Below, piece after piece: positions 8,026 to 16,773 of a stretch of DNA of 32,647 nucleotides. The translations under genes were made by a program, and so were the position numbers. The stretch lies in the NCBI RefSeq assembly GCF_019295435.1, contig NZ_WEKL01000002.1, positions 31,630 through 64,276 of the forward strand. The letters are read 5' to 3'. Source of the stretch: Aquimarina litoralis (GTDB lineage Bacteria; Bacteroidota; Bacteroidia; Flavobacteriales; Flavobacteriaceae). The notes under the pieces were generated by a model. It was given only the letters and a program-made list of their open reading frames with translations, had not been told where the DNA came from and made no database searches. Position 1 is the stretch's first letter. Every line of letters begins with the position of its first letter.

Positions 8026-9123
8026 TTATTTATTGCTTATTTTTTTCTTAATCTCCTTGTATTTTTTCTGTAGTCTTTCATAATGGACTCCCAATGCTTG
8101 ATCTTTCTTGGAGGCAAGAAGCGTATCTAATGCTTTTGTATAAGCTACATTAAAACTTTCCTCCTTACTTGTTTTGATATGCGGAATAACACCGATTCCT
8201 TCCCAGTCCGTTTTTGTAACAGGATGAATGTTGCGTTCTACAGGTACTTGTATCATAAAATTATCATCCATCTCTAAGAAATTAATTCCATGTGCTGCGC
8301 CAGGTGTTGTTTGACCTACTATTATAGCTTTGTTAAAGTGTTTCATGCAGTATGCAAATCCTTCAGCGCGAGAAAAACTCTTCTCACCTACAAGAATATA
8401 AATTGGTTTATTGAGATAACGATTTCCATTGACGTTCTCATAGGTATATCTGTTTTCTGTCAAATCTTTAGACCTATCATAACTTGTATTCCAGAGCGTT
8501 GATTTTTCATCAAAGAAATAACTACCTATATAACTATCTGATCTATATCCTCCTCCATTGTCTCTTAGATCGATAATTAAGGCATCGGTATTTGCAACAA
8601 ATCGCATAGAAGCATCAATAGTTGGTTGCACCCATTCTAAAAAATGAAAGAAATTAAGTTTTATATATCCAATGTTTCCATCTAATATTTCTACTTTTTC
8701 AAAACCAAAATTTTCTTTTTGTGCGTACCATAAATCCAAATCAATTTCTTCTTCTTGGCTTTCCGTTTCGTCATTGTTTTCAGTTATTTGTTGCCTTTTA
8801 CGTGATTCTCTTCTGGATTTTATAAGTTCTGGTCTATATTGAATTACAAAATGTTTATCCTTAGAGATGGCTACTAGATCATTTGTTAAAACGCCTGCAA
8901 ACGCTTTATAATCTTTAATAGCATCATATTTACCAGAAGCGTCTAGGCTATCAATTGAATTATTTATGAGTTTGGCTTTATCTACAAAAACGTAATTAGA
9001 ATCGATTAAAACTTTTATTCTTTGAATAACTTTATATTTTTCATTTTTCGATACCGCTTGAGTATATGTTAAAAAAGGATATAAAATAAATAATAAGAGT
9101 GCTATTTTCTTTAATCGAGACAT
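8026..9123 (-). CDS. Secreted S41-family (C-terminal-processing-like) peptidase
   Basis: This 365-residue protein has a signal peptide (MSRLKKIALLLFILYPFLTYTQA). An N-terminal helical domain of the kind seen in IRBP-like S41 peptidases follows, with an acidic linker near 115-130. The catalytic tail-specific-protease domain runs from about 140 to 320. Motifs seen are LIIDLRDNGGG (183-192 region), the probable nucleophile Ser251 in KSFSRAEGFAY, and QTTPGAAHG near 271-279, which lines the active site in relatives. No PDZ domain is evident, so this is the retinol-binding-protein-like branch rather than CtpA. It should act in the periplasm or at the surface; the substrate is unknown. The gene stands alone, with 182 bases to lacI and 210 bases to the kinase. 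Confidence 0.88.
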   Translation of the reverse strand: MSRLKKIALLLFILYPFLTYTQAVSKNEKYKVIQRIKVLIDSNYVFVDKAKLINNSIDSLDASGKYDAIKDYKAFAGVLTNDLVAISKDKHFVIQYRPELIKSRRESRKRQQITENNDETESQEEEIDLDLWYAQKENFGFEKVEILDGNIGYIKLNFFHFLEWVQPTIDASMRFVANTDALIIDLRDNGGGYRSDSYIGSYFFDEKSTLWNTSYDRSKDLTENRYTYENVNGNRYLNKPIYILVGEKSFSRAEGFAYCMKHFNKAIIVGQTTPGAAHGINFLEMDDNFMIQVPVERNIHPVTKTDWEGIGVIPHIKTSKEESFNVAYTKALDTLLASKKDQALGVHYERLQKKYKEIKKKISNK

Positions 9124-9305
9124 TGTTTTTTGATTTTTTAATTTGTTGCAAAGAAAACTCTTTTACAGAATGTTATCTGTTGATTGTTCATTGTCAAATG
9201 TCCTAAGTTATAGTATCGGACAATTTTTTAAGACTCATTTGTAATCATAATTTGTGATAGTAAAAAAAATCAAGAATTTATATAGTATTTTCTTTTGAAC
9301 AAACT

Positions 9306-10337
9306 TTAAGATACGCTAAAAGTAGATTCCCTAACGATCAATTCTGTTTTAATTTCGATGGTTTTCTTTACCAGAATATCTGAGTCATTCTCATTTTCAA
9401 TTTCTTTAATCAGATATTTTGTTGCGGTTTTTCCAATAGTATTTCCAGGTTGATTAACGGTGGTAAGATTGGGTTTGATAATAGTAGCATTTCTAGAATT
9501 GCTAAATCCTACTACAGCGATATCCTCAGGAATTTTGATGTTAAATTTATTTAAGGTTTGAATAACACCAATGGCCGCACTATCAGTTATGGCAAAAATA
9601 GCATCGGGTCTTTTTTGAATGCTCAATAAAATATTAGCCATTCTTTTTCCTTGTTGCAAAGAGATATCATCAACACTTATAATGATTTTTTCATCAATTT
9701 CTATTTGATGTTCTTTTAATGCTCTTATATATCCAGCATATCTCTTTTCCGAGGTATATGAAAATTCTCTTTCCTTAATAATGGCAATTCTTTTTTTTCC
9801 TATGTTAATCAGATGTTCCACTGCATTAAAAGCTGCTTCTTCATCATTGATAGTAATCTGTGTACAAGGAATTTTGTCAGATACTTTATCAAATAAGATG
9901 AGAGGAAGTGTATCTATGATAGGTAGAATATTACCTATGTCACGAGTCATTTTGGTCAAAGAAGCTAATATTCCATCCACACCAAACTGTATCATGGTAT
10001 GGAACATTTCATTTTGTTTATTAACATCATCATTGGATTCTGATATAATCACTCGATATCCTTGTATCGAAGCTTGTTCCAAAATGCCACGAACAATAGT
10101 AGCTGTGAAATAATGGGTAATATTAGGAACAATGACTCCAATAATATTGGATTTATGTTTCCTAAATCCTTTTGCAAAAATATTAGGGATATAGTTTTTG
10201 GATTGTGCTAACTGCTTCACTTTTGTTTTGGTCTCTTCACTTATATCTGGGTGATCATTGAGTGCTCTCGAAACAGTAGAAATGGAGAGATTTAATGCCT
10301 GTGCTAGCATTTTCATGGTGGTAATCTCTTTTTTCAT
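9306..10337 (-). CDS. LacI/GalR-family transcriptional regulator
   Basis: The 343-residue protein has an N-terminal LacI helix-turn-helix (about 8-30: MKMLAQALNLSISTVSRAL) and hinge helix region (YIPNIFAKGFRKHKS). A periplasmic-binding-protein-like effector domain covers about 62-335 (NIIGVIVPNITHYFTATIVRG ... GVDGILASL ... DAIFAITDSAAIGVIQ). It is divergent from the TonB receptor/glycoside hydrolase cluster. Two CGTTTGC-type palindromes lie 26-49 bases upstream of its own start, so it probably regulates both itself and the cluster. LacI regulators usually sense a sugar or sugar phosphate; here the effector would be the imported glycoside or a breakdown product (inference). The start at 10335-10337 keeps the full helix-turn-helix. 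Confidence 0.93.
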   Translation of the reverse strand: MKKEITTMKMLAQALNLSISTVSRALNDHPDISEETKTKVKQLAQSKNYIPNIFAKGFRKHKSNIIGVIVPNITHYFTATIVRGILEQASIQGYRVIISESNDDVNKQNEMFHTMIQFGVDGILASLTKMTRDIGNILPIIDTLPLILFDKVSDKIPCTQITINDEEAAFNAVEHLINIGKKRIAIIKEREFSYTSEKRYAGYIRALKEHQIEIDEKIIISVDDISLQQGKRMANILLSIQKRPDAIFAITDSAAIGVIQTLNKFNIKIPEDIAVVGFSNSRNATIIKPNLTTVNQPGNTIGKTATKYLIKEIENENDSDILVKKTIEIKTELIVRESTFSVS

Positions 10338-10362
10338 AGTAAAGGTTTAATGAAATTAAATT

Positions 10363-10386
10363 GCAAACGTTTGCGAAAACGTTTGC
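10363..10386. promoter_or_regulatory. Tandem LacI-type operators between lacI and the TonB receptor
   Basis: GCAAACGTTTGC (10363-10374) is a perfect 12-bp palindrome of the classic LacI/CcpA shape with a central CG. A second, near-perfect copy, GAAAACGTTTGC (10375-10386), follows directly. Their centres are 12 bp apart, close to one helical turn. They lie 26-49 bases before the lacI start and about 50-70 bases upstream of the receptor's probable -7 box. Confidence 0.85.
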
Positions 10387-10432
10387 ATACAAAAATGATA
10401 ATTTTTTAGCTTTTTTTATGTGATTATAGCAA

Positions 10433-10440
10433 TAAATTTG
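10433..10440 (+). promoter_or_regulatory. Probable -7 promoter box of the receptor/glycoside hydrolase cluster
   Basis: TAAATTTG fits the Bacteroidota -7 consensus TAnnTTTG and lies 28 bases before the receptor ATG. No clear -33 TTTG is visible at the expected distance, only a T-run. The assignment is by consensus and position only. Confidence 0.5.
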
Positions 10441-10468
10441 AATAATACTTCATATAAACATATTAATA

Positions 10469-13132
10469 ATGAAAAAAGCTATCACTGTATTATTATGTGT
10501 ATTCAACGCATTAATAGTATTCTCGCAAACAGAAATTTCAGGGACTGTTACAGATAACGCAGGTGTACCCCTATTAGGAGCTAACATCACTATTCTCGAT
10601 AGTAATTCAGGAGCCGTATCAGATTTTGATGGAAAGTTCAGCTTTTCAACAAATCTTACTGGTCTAAAGCAACTACAAGTTTCTTTTTTAGGATTTAAAA
10701 CGCACACCGAATCCATTGAGCTCAATGGAACACCAATTACGCTTCAAATTACCTTACAAGAAGGTAATACTTTGGATGAAGTAGTTCTTACAGCATCCTC
10801 CACTTTTAGATCTCAAAAACAAGCGCCTTTATCTATTAGTTCCAAGGGAATCGAAGAAATCACAAAGTTGTCAGCGAATAGCCAGGCAGATATTTTAAGA
10901 GATGTTCCGGGTATTACTGCAGAAGGTGGTGGTGGAGAAACAGCAACTAACTTATTCGTAAGAGGGCTTCCTTCTGGAGGTCAGTATGTATTCAATCCAT
11001 TACAATATGATGGAATGCCATTGGTCAGTACATTTGGTCTGAATTCTTCTGCGCACGATGTATATGCCAGGCCTGATATTGGCTTTAAAGGAGTAGAGTT
11101 TGTACGTGGTGGAGCCGCTGTACTATACGGAGCTGGATCTGTTGCAGGGATTATAAACTATACCAGTAAAACTGGGGATACGAATGATGAAACTTTGATT
11201 AATGTCGAATATGGAAATAGAGGACGATTGAAAACTGACTTTTATACAGGAGGTAGATTAGGAGGAGAAGATTCGAATACGTACTACGCTTTTACAGGTT
11301 TTGTAAGAAAAGATAATGGTCCTATAGAAACTGGCTTGGATACCAGAGGAGTTCAGTTTAGAGCGAATATCAAAAAGAAATTTGATAATGGTTCTTTTAC
11401 AGTGCATGGACAATTTATCAATGATAGAGCACAATTCTTCTTACCATTACCACTTCAAGGAGGATCCAGAGAGCGTATAAGAGGTAATGATGGGGATGAA
11501 GTAGAACAACTACTATCAGGTGAATTAGCAAATACATCTTTTTTAACACCTGGCGGCGTATATCAAAGTCCAATTGATGATGGTGTTTTTACAAGAGGAG
11601 GATATCTTTTAGCAGATTTTAATTATAATCTTACTGATAATTTGAAATTTAAAGCAAAAGCCAAGTACGCGAATTATCAGCACAATTTTGCATTGTACGT
11701 AGGAGGGAACGGTAATTTTGGAAACCCTATAACCTTAAATAATTATGTAGCAGAAGTAGCACCTGGAAATACGGCTTTTAATGCTACTTATCAAGGAGGA
11801 TCTGGAGAGCAGATTAGCGGGACTGATTTGGTAGTGGAGAATTTGCATGTGGATCGTTTACGACCGATGACCGATTATTCTGGAGAAGCAAACTTAATAC
11901 TAAAGTCAGGAGATGGGAACCATACATTCACCTTAGGTACATTTTTAGGAAGAACAGAGGCAGAAGATGTAAACTTTCAATATAGAGTGCTTTCGGAGTT
12001 TAATAACAATCCACGATTGGTGAATTTAAGTTATACGGATGCTGGAGGAGGCAATGTAATCTATTCTGAAGGTGGTTTGTATAATAGAATAGGAATGACG
12101 GCCAATAACTTTCTAACCCAAAGTAGAACTGCATTTTACTTTACAGATGAAATGGTATTTGATAAATGGCGTTTTGATGTTGGTCTTCGTATTGAGAATA
12201 CTCAAGGTACTTTTAGAAGAGGAGGACTAGAAGAAACTCAGGTATATGATAATCCTGAGCTAACGGCAGATTTGCAAAATGTAAGTTTTGCAGATGGTAG
12301 CTTTACCACTGGAGAGATTGATGATACAGCTTGGGCTATTTCCTTAGCTGGATTATACGAATTGACAGAGTCTACGAATTTATATGCCAATTTTTCTAGA
12401 GGATTTTTCTTTCCGCAACAAAGAGGTTTTGCGCCAACACCAGGTATTAGAGATACCAACTACGAGGCAGAAACCATTATTCAGGGAGAATTAGGAGCTA
12501 AGTTTGGAACAGCAGCATTTTCAGGTTCTGTAGCAGGTTATTTTGTAAACCTTAGTGATCGTATCCGAATAGATCAGGCAATATCAGGAGGACAATTAGT
12601 AGATCAAGCCAGAAGTGAACAAACCACTAGAACTTTTGGATTAGAAGCCACAGGACAATATCGATTGATGGATGATCTTACCATTAATGCTACACTTACC
12701 TATCAGAATCATGAGATTACTAAAAATGAAACAACAGACTTAGTAAATAATACAACATCAACCATTAATGAAGGAAATGAAATTGGTAGACAACCTAACT
12801 TTTTAGGAAGCCTTGGAGTGAATTATGATAATTCAAAGATTGATGGGAACTTTACCTTAAATCATACAGGAGCTAAATTTACTGATGATTCTAATAATGT
12901 AGAATTAGATGCTATTTCTATTGTGAGGATCGGTGGAGGATATACCTTTGAAACGCAAAATACAAACTCTATAAGATTAGGACTTTCTATATTTAATTTA
13001 TTTGATAGCGACGGACTTACAGAAGGTAATCCTAGAGCAGGAATTGCCGGGCAATCTGCTGATGGAGAGTTTTTCTTCGGAAGACCCATTCTACCACGTA
13101 GATTTTTCTTAACCGCTACCTATAGTTTTTAA
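10469..13132 (+). CDS. TonB-dependent outer-membrane receptor, probable glycoside importer
   Basis: The 887-residue protein has a signal peptide (MKKAITVLLCVFNALIVFSQ) and a carboxypeptidase-regulatory-like domain (about 22-100, ISGTVTDNAGVPLLGANITI). A plug domain covers about 113-235 (ILRDVPGITAEGGGG, FVRGGAAVLYGAGSVAGIINY). The rest is a 22-strand-type barrel ending in a terminal Phe (FFLTATYSF), as outer-membrane proteins do. Such receptors move substrates into the periplasm using TonB energy. No SusD-type lipoprotein follows, so this is not a classical polysaccharide locus and the ligand is probably small. It is first in the cluster and faces the LacI regulator. The downstream hydrolase, symporter and glycerate kinase suggest a glycosyl-glycerate ligand (inference). 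The family alone would also allow a siderophore or vitamin ligand. Confidence 0.92.
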   Translation: MKKAITVLLCVFNALIVFSQTEISGTVTDNAGVPLLGANITILDSNSGAVSDFDGKFSFSTNLTGLKQLQVSFLGFKTHTESIELNGTPITLQITLQEGNTLDEVVLTASSTFRSQKQAPLSISSKGIEEITKLSANSQADILRDVPGITAEGGGGETATNLFVRGLPSGGQYVFNPLQYDGMPLVSTFGLNSSAHDVYARPDIGFKGVEFVRGGAAVLYGAGSVAGIINYTSKTGDTNDETLINVEYGNRGRLKTDFYTGGRLGGEDSNTYYAFTGFVRKDNGPIETGLDTRGVQFRANIKKKFDNGSFTVHGQFINDRAQFFLPLPLQGGSRERIRGNDGDEVEQLLSGELANTSFLTPGGVYQSPIDDGVFTRGGYLLADFNYNLTDNLKFKAKAKYANYQHNFALYVGGNGNFGNPITLNNYVAEVAPGNTAFNATYQGGSGEQISGTDLVVENLHVDRLRPMTDYSGEANLILKSGDGNHTFTLGTFLGRTEAEDVNFQYRVLSEFNNNPRLVNLSYTDAGGGNVIYSEGGLYNRIGMTANNFLTQSRTAFYFTDEMVFDKWRFDVGLRIENTQGTFRRGGLEETQVYDNPELTADLQNVSFADGSFTTGEIDDTAWAISLAGLYELTESTNLYANFSRGFFFPQQRGFAPTPGIRDTNYEAETIIQGELGAKFGTAAFSGSVAGYFVNLSDRIRIDQAISGGQLVDQARSEQTTRTFGLEATGQYRLMDDLTINATLTYQNHEITKNETTDLVNNTTSTINEGNEIGRQPNFLGSLGVNYDNSKIDGNFTLNHTGAKFTDDSNNVELDAISIVRIGGGYTFETQNTNSIRLGLSIFNLFDSDGLTEGNPRAGIAGQSADGEFFFGRPILPRRFFLTATYSF

Positions 13133-13161
13133 ACCATTTAATGAATTTATGTAAACTAAAA

Positions 13162-13189
13162 CATCACTTGTAGCTAACTGCAAGTGATG
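13162..13189 (+). other. Intercistronic hairpin between receptor and glycoside hydrolase genes
   Basis: CATCACTTG (13162-13170) pairs perfectly with CAAGTGATG (13181-13189). The stem can extend inward through one T-G wobble to a CTAA loop, giving up to 12 pairs. Only a short T-stretch (ctttt) follows. It could be an attenuating terminator or an RNA-stabilising stem that sets the receptor mRNA above that of the downstream enzymes. Confidence 0.6.
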
Positions 13190-13216
13190 CACTTTTATTA
13201 ATCGATAAGAATTGTT

Positions 13217-14521
13217 ATGACACCATTAGAAAAACAGGCAATAGACGTTTTGAACGAAAACTGGAAAGGGAATTTTAGCATACCATGCGAGAACTTATAT
13301 CCTTTTCAGTGGTTTTGGGATTCTGGTTTAATTGCTATTGGCTTTGCTCATTTTGATATGCCCAAAGCAGAAAAAGAAATTTCAACATTACTAGATGCAC
13401 AATGGGATAATGGATTTATTCCGCACATTGTTTTTCATAGTGAAACGGATTCCTATTTTCCCGGAGCCGATTTTCATCATTCTAGTTTACATCCACAAGC
13501 TTCTAAAAAATATAAAACTACTGGAATGACACAACCGCCAGTAACAGGCTTTGTGCTCGAAGAATTATATAGAATCAGTTCTGACAAAGAAGCTACACTT
13601 AATTTTATAAAAACAGTTATTGATAAAGTGTATTTTAATCATGAATATTTTTACAATAACAGAGATCCCAAGAATGAAGGACTAATTTACATATATCATA
13701 ATTGGGAATCAGGAACCGATAATTCTCCAATATGGGATGACATCTGGAAAACGATGAATCCTCCAGAGTATACTTTTGAAAGACGCGATACGACTCATGT
13801 TGATGCTTCGCAGAGACCTTCAAAAAGAGAGTATGATCACTATTTATACATTATAGAAATTGCAAAAGAACATAACTATAATGATCAAAAAATAGCAGAG
13901 TTATCCCCATTTTTGGTACAAGATCCACTATTCAATGCTTTATTAATTAAATCTAATGAGTCATTAATCAAGCTATATCATCTTATAGAGGATAATGAGG
14001 GTAAAATTAAACAATTGCATAACTGGCAAAGCAAGGCAATACATGCATTTAATACTAAATTGTTTGATGAAGAAGTTGGCGCTTATATACACTATGATTT
14101 GAGAAATGAAAAACCTCTTAGATACCTGTCATCATCATCATTTTCTCCCTTATTTGCAGGTATTCCTAATCAACAAAGAGCTGCTGCTATGATCAAATTA
14201 ATGCTGGATAAATTTGGTGGTGATCATCAATATTTATGCGCATCTTTTGATCCAACTAGTGATCGATTTAACCCCAAAAAGTACTGGCGAGGTCCTGTAT
14301 GGATTAATTTAAATTGGATATTGTATCGAGGTGTGTCTGAATATGAATATGATGATATTGCAGAACGTATCAAAAAGGATACTCTGGAAATCATAGAGAA
14401 AAACGGGTTTTATGAATACTTTGATTCTAGGAAGGAAATCCATGAAAAAGAAAATGCAGGGTATGGAGGTAATAATTTTTCTTGGAGTGCAGCATTGTTT
14501 ATCGATTTAATGCATTCCTAA
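13217..14521 (+). CDS. MGH1-like glycoside hydrolase (GH63-type, probable mannosyl-/glucosylglycerate hydrolase)
   Basis: The 434-residue protein has no signal peptide, so it is cytoplasmic. It has the (alpha/alpha)6-barrel signature of the GH63/GH37 clan: FQWFWDSGLIAIGFAHFD (30-47), NGFIPH (65-70), the acidic-residue motif NWESGTDNSPIWD (162-174, Asp168 the likely general acid), KKYWRGPVWINLNWIL (354-369) and NFSWSAALFIDL near the end. Its length of about 430 residues matches the mannosylglycerate hydrolases of Thermus and Rubrobacter and is much shorter than eukaryotic-type GH63 or trehalases. Those enzymes split mannosylglycerate or glucosylglycerate into sugar and glycerate. A glycerate kinase three genes downstream fits exactly that product. 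The family also contains enzymes annotated as trehalase-like, so the substrate is inferred from context. Confidence 0.82.
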   Translation: MTPLEKQAIDVLNENWKGNFSIPCENLYPFQWFWDSGLIAIGFAHFDMPKAEKEISTLLDAQWDNGFIPHIVFHSETDSYFPGADFHHSSLHPQASKKYKTTGMTQPPVTGFVLEELYRISSDKEATLNFIKTVIDKVYFNHEYFYNNRDPKNEGLIYIYHNWESGTDNSPIWDDIWKTMNPPEYTFERRDTTHVDASQRPSKREYDHYLYIIEIAKEHNYNDQKIAELSPFLVQDPLFNALLIKSNESLIKLYHLIEDNEGKIKQLHNWQSKAIHAFNTKLFDEEVGAYIHYDLRNEKPLRYLSSSSFSPLFAGIPNQQRAAAMIKLMLDKFGGDHQYLCASFDPTSDRFNPKKYWRGPVWINLNWILYRGVSEYEYDDIAERIKKDTLEIIEKNGFYEYFDSRKEIHEKENAGYGGNNFSWSAALFIDLMHS

Positions 14522-14548
14522 ACATGACCAGAATTTAAAAATAAGAAG

Positions 14549-15151
14549 ATGTTAGATTTTTCAAAAGACTATATTCTGGAAAATGATACAGTAAGACTAT
14601 CTCCATTACGAAAGGAGCATATAAAGGAGCTTTCTGTTCAATCTAATGATTCTTTCATCTGGAATTATTTGATAGAAGAAGGCAAAAGTTTCCTGCAGTT
14701 GCAGAAATATATTTATCATGCACTAGACAATCGGAAAGCAGCCAAAGAATATCCCTTTGTAGTATATGATAAAACCAAAAAAGCTTTTGCTGGAACAACT
14801 AGATTATATGATTATTCTGAACAGTTGAAAGTGATAAAATTAGGACATACATGGTATGGTAAAGATTTTCGAGGGACAATGGTAAATAAGAATAGTAAGT
14901 ATTTATTATTAGAATTTATTTTTGAAAATCTAAATCTAGAACGGGTTGGATTTGGTGTTCACGAAGAAAACAAAATCAGTATTGCAGCACTGCAAAGTTT
15001 AGGTTGTACAAGAGAAGGGGTTTTACGAAATTTTATTCCCTCATTGGATGGAGAAGGAAGAACTGATATTGTATTATTCAGTATTTTGAAAAGTGAATGG
15101 CTAACTTTTATAAAAACCGAATTACGTAATAAATTACACATAAAAGCATAA
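14549..15151 (+). CDS. GNAT N-acetyltransferase, RimJ/RimL-like
   Basis: The 200-residue protein has a typical RimJ/RimL-type GNAT fold: VRLSPLRKEHIKEL at the start, FVVYDKTKKAFAGTTRL (strands 2-4), a region equivalent to the acetyl-CoA loop around WYGKDFRGTMVNKNSKY, and the C-terminal ERVGFGVHEENKISIAALQSLGCTREG. That last motif is characteristic of the family. Relatives acetylate ribosomal protein N-termini or small amines. Here it lies 27 bases after the hydrolase gene and four bases before the symporter gene, so it is cotranscribed with sugar-uptake functions. Its acceptor is unknown. It might acetylate a pathway sugar or be a passenger. Confidence 0.8.
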   Translation: MLDFSKDYILENDTVRLSPLRKEHIKELSVQSNDSFIWNYLIEEGKSFLQLQKYIYHALDNRKAAKEYPFVVYDKTKKAFAGTTRLYDYSEQLKVIKLGHTWYGKDFRGTMVNKNSKYLLLEFIFENLNLERVGFGVHEENKISIAALQSLGCTREGVLRNFIPSLDGEGRTDIVLFSILKSEWLTFIKTELRNKLHIKA

Positions 15152-15155
15152 ACTT

Positions 15156-16763
15156 ATGAATTATATAGATTACATAATTATAGTGGTTTATTTACTGGCT
15201 TTCTTAGGAATTGGGTACTTTTTCAAAGAAAATAAGAATTCCAAGGATTATTTTTTAGGAGGTCAGTCTATGAGTTGGTTTCCCCTTAGTTTATCTACTA
15301 TGGCTACACAGTTATCCGCTATCAGTTTTATTTCGGCACCAGCATTTGTCGGTCTAAAAGAAGGAGGTGGATTACAATGGTTAACCTATGAATTTGGTGT
15401 CCCTTTAGCAATGGCTTTTTTGTTGATTGCTATCATCCCTTCCTTGTATAATTCCGGTATTGTAAGTGTTTATGAGTTTTTGGAAAAACGTTTTGATGCT
15501 TCATCAAGACTTTTGATAAGTTTTGTGTTTCAAATAAGTCGTTCTGTTGCAACCGGTGTTATGGTATATACCATGGCACTGATTTTACAAGCTACCACAG
15601 GAATTGAATTTTGGATTTCTGTATTATTGATAGGCATCATTACAATGATATATTCATTTCAAGGTGGAATGAAAGCTGTAATTTGGGGAGATGTTATACA
15701 GATGTGTATTTTGTTTTTCGGGATAATTGTCTGTCTAGTGTATGGATTGAGTGAATTAGGAGGTTTCGAAAATTTCTTAACTCATGTAGATAAGGATAGA
15801 CTAACTGCAGTTGACTTTTCAAAATGGGGGTTTAATAATGCTGATAAAAATGACGAATTTGGATTTTGGCCAATGGTAATTGGAGGGATCTTTTTATATG
15901 CTTCGTATTATGGAACGGATCAAACTCAATCTCAACGCTTACTATCCGCTAAAGGTATGCCTACTATTAAAAGATTATTACTTGCGAATGGATTACTTCG
16001 GTTCCCAGTTACACTTACCTATTGCATTATGGGATTAGTTCTTGGAACTTTATTAATTCAAGATGTGAGTTTCCAAGAATTGATGGATGTTGTTTATCAG
16101 GATAATATCAATAGTTTAGAAGGTAAAAGAGCAGATTTAATGGTACCTGTGTTTATCATAAAATACCTTCCTAATGGAATTATAGGGATTTTAATTGTAG
16201 CCATTATGTCAGCAGCCATGTCTTCCTTAAGTTCTACCGTAAATTCATTATCTGCAGTAACTTTAGAGGATTTTATAAAGAGATTTAAACCCAATATGCC
16301 TGATAAGAAATATGTTACTTATTCCAGATTGCTCTCTGTTTTCTGGGGGTTGGTATGCTTGTTTTTTGCATTTTTTGCAGGGAACATTGAAGGTACCGTG
16401 ATCGAGGTGATTAATAAAATTAGTTCCATATTTTATGGGCCAATTTTGGCTGCATTTATATTAGCAATTCTTACGAAGAAGACACATGCGATTGGAGCTA
16501 ATATTGGTATTGTAGCGGGTGTTGTTTTTAATATGTTTCTTTGGTTGTATGTGCCTGAAGTATTTTGGTTTTGGTGGAATGCAATAGGTTGTATAGTTAC
16601 TATAGTAGTAGGATACACCTTAAGCTTGATCATAAATGGAACGCAAAAAGAAGGACTAAAAGTGGTTTTCTATAAACAAGGGAAACGAGAAGTTATTATA
16701 CTTTTAGGATATTTTGTGATCATATGTCTTTTAGCACTATCTATGGTGAATATATTAAGTTAA
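15156..16763 (+). CDS. Sodium:solute symporter (SSS family), probable glycoside importer
   Basis: The 535-residue integral membrane protein has about 13-14 helices and the sodium/glucose-cotransporter pattern. The N-terminal helix (YIDYIIIVVYLLAFLGIGYF) is followed by KDYFLGGQSMSW and LSTMATQLSAISFISAPAF, the sodium-site helix. The conserved GGMKAVIWGDVIQM and YYGTDQTQSQRLLSAK follow, then AAMSSLSSTVNSLSAVTLEDF (second sodium site). Members carry sugars, acids or amino acids across the inner membrane with sodium. Placed between the hydrolase and glycerate kinase, it is the likely carrier of the intact glycoside from the periplasm to the cytoplasmic hydrolase. It is probably translationally linked to the acetyltransferase gene, with a four-base gap. 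Confidence 0.92.
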   Translation: MNYIDYIIIVVYLLAFLGIGYFFKENKNSKDYFLGGQSMSWFPLSLSTMATQLSAISFISAPAFVGLKEGGGLQWLTYEFGVPLAMAFLLIAIIPSLYNSGIVSVYEFLEKRFDASSRLLISFVFQISRSVATGVMVYTMALILQATTGIEFWISVLLIGIITMIYSFQGGMKAVIWGDVIQMCILFFGIIVCLVYGLSELGGFENFLTHVDKDRLTAVDFSKWGFNNADKNDEFGFWPMVIGGIFLYASYYGTDQTQSQRLLSAKGMPTIKRLLLANGLLRFPVTLTYCIMGLVLGTLLIQDVSFQELMDVVYQDNINSLEGKRADLMVPVFIIKYLPNGIIGILIVAIMSAAMSSLSSTVNSLSAVTLEDFIKRFKPNMPDKKYVTYSRLLSVFWGLVCLFFAFFAGNIEGTVIEVINKISSIFYGPILAAFILAILTKKTHAIGANIGIVAGVVFNMFLWLYVPEVFWFWWNAIGCIVTIVVGYTLSLIINGTQKEGLKVVFYKQGKREVIILLGYFVIICLLALSMVNILS

Positions 16764-16773
16764 CTCGTCTGAT

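Noticed and set aside
9191..9231. Inverted repeat (ATTGTC/GACAAT or TGTCC/GGACA) followed by a T-run, read as a plus-strand terminator
   Set aside because: Only five or six pairs with a large loop, and no plus-strand gene lies upstream to be terminated.
10450..10725. A 91-residue minus-strand open frame over the receptor start
   Set aside because: It overlaps the signal peptide and first domain of a clear TonB receptor and would span its promoter region; no supporting motif.
10469..13216. Polysaccharide utilisation locus of the SusC/SusD type
   Set aside because: No SusD-like lipoprotein gene follows the receptor, and the only hydrolase lacks a signal peptide, so the locus is for a small intact glycoside rather than a polysaccharide.
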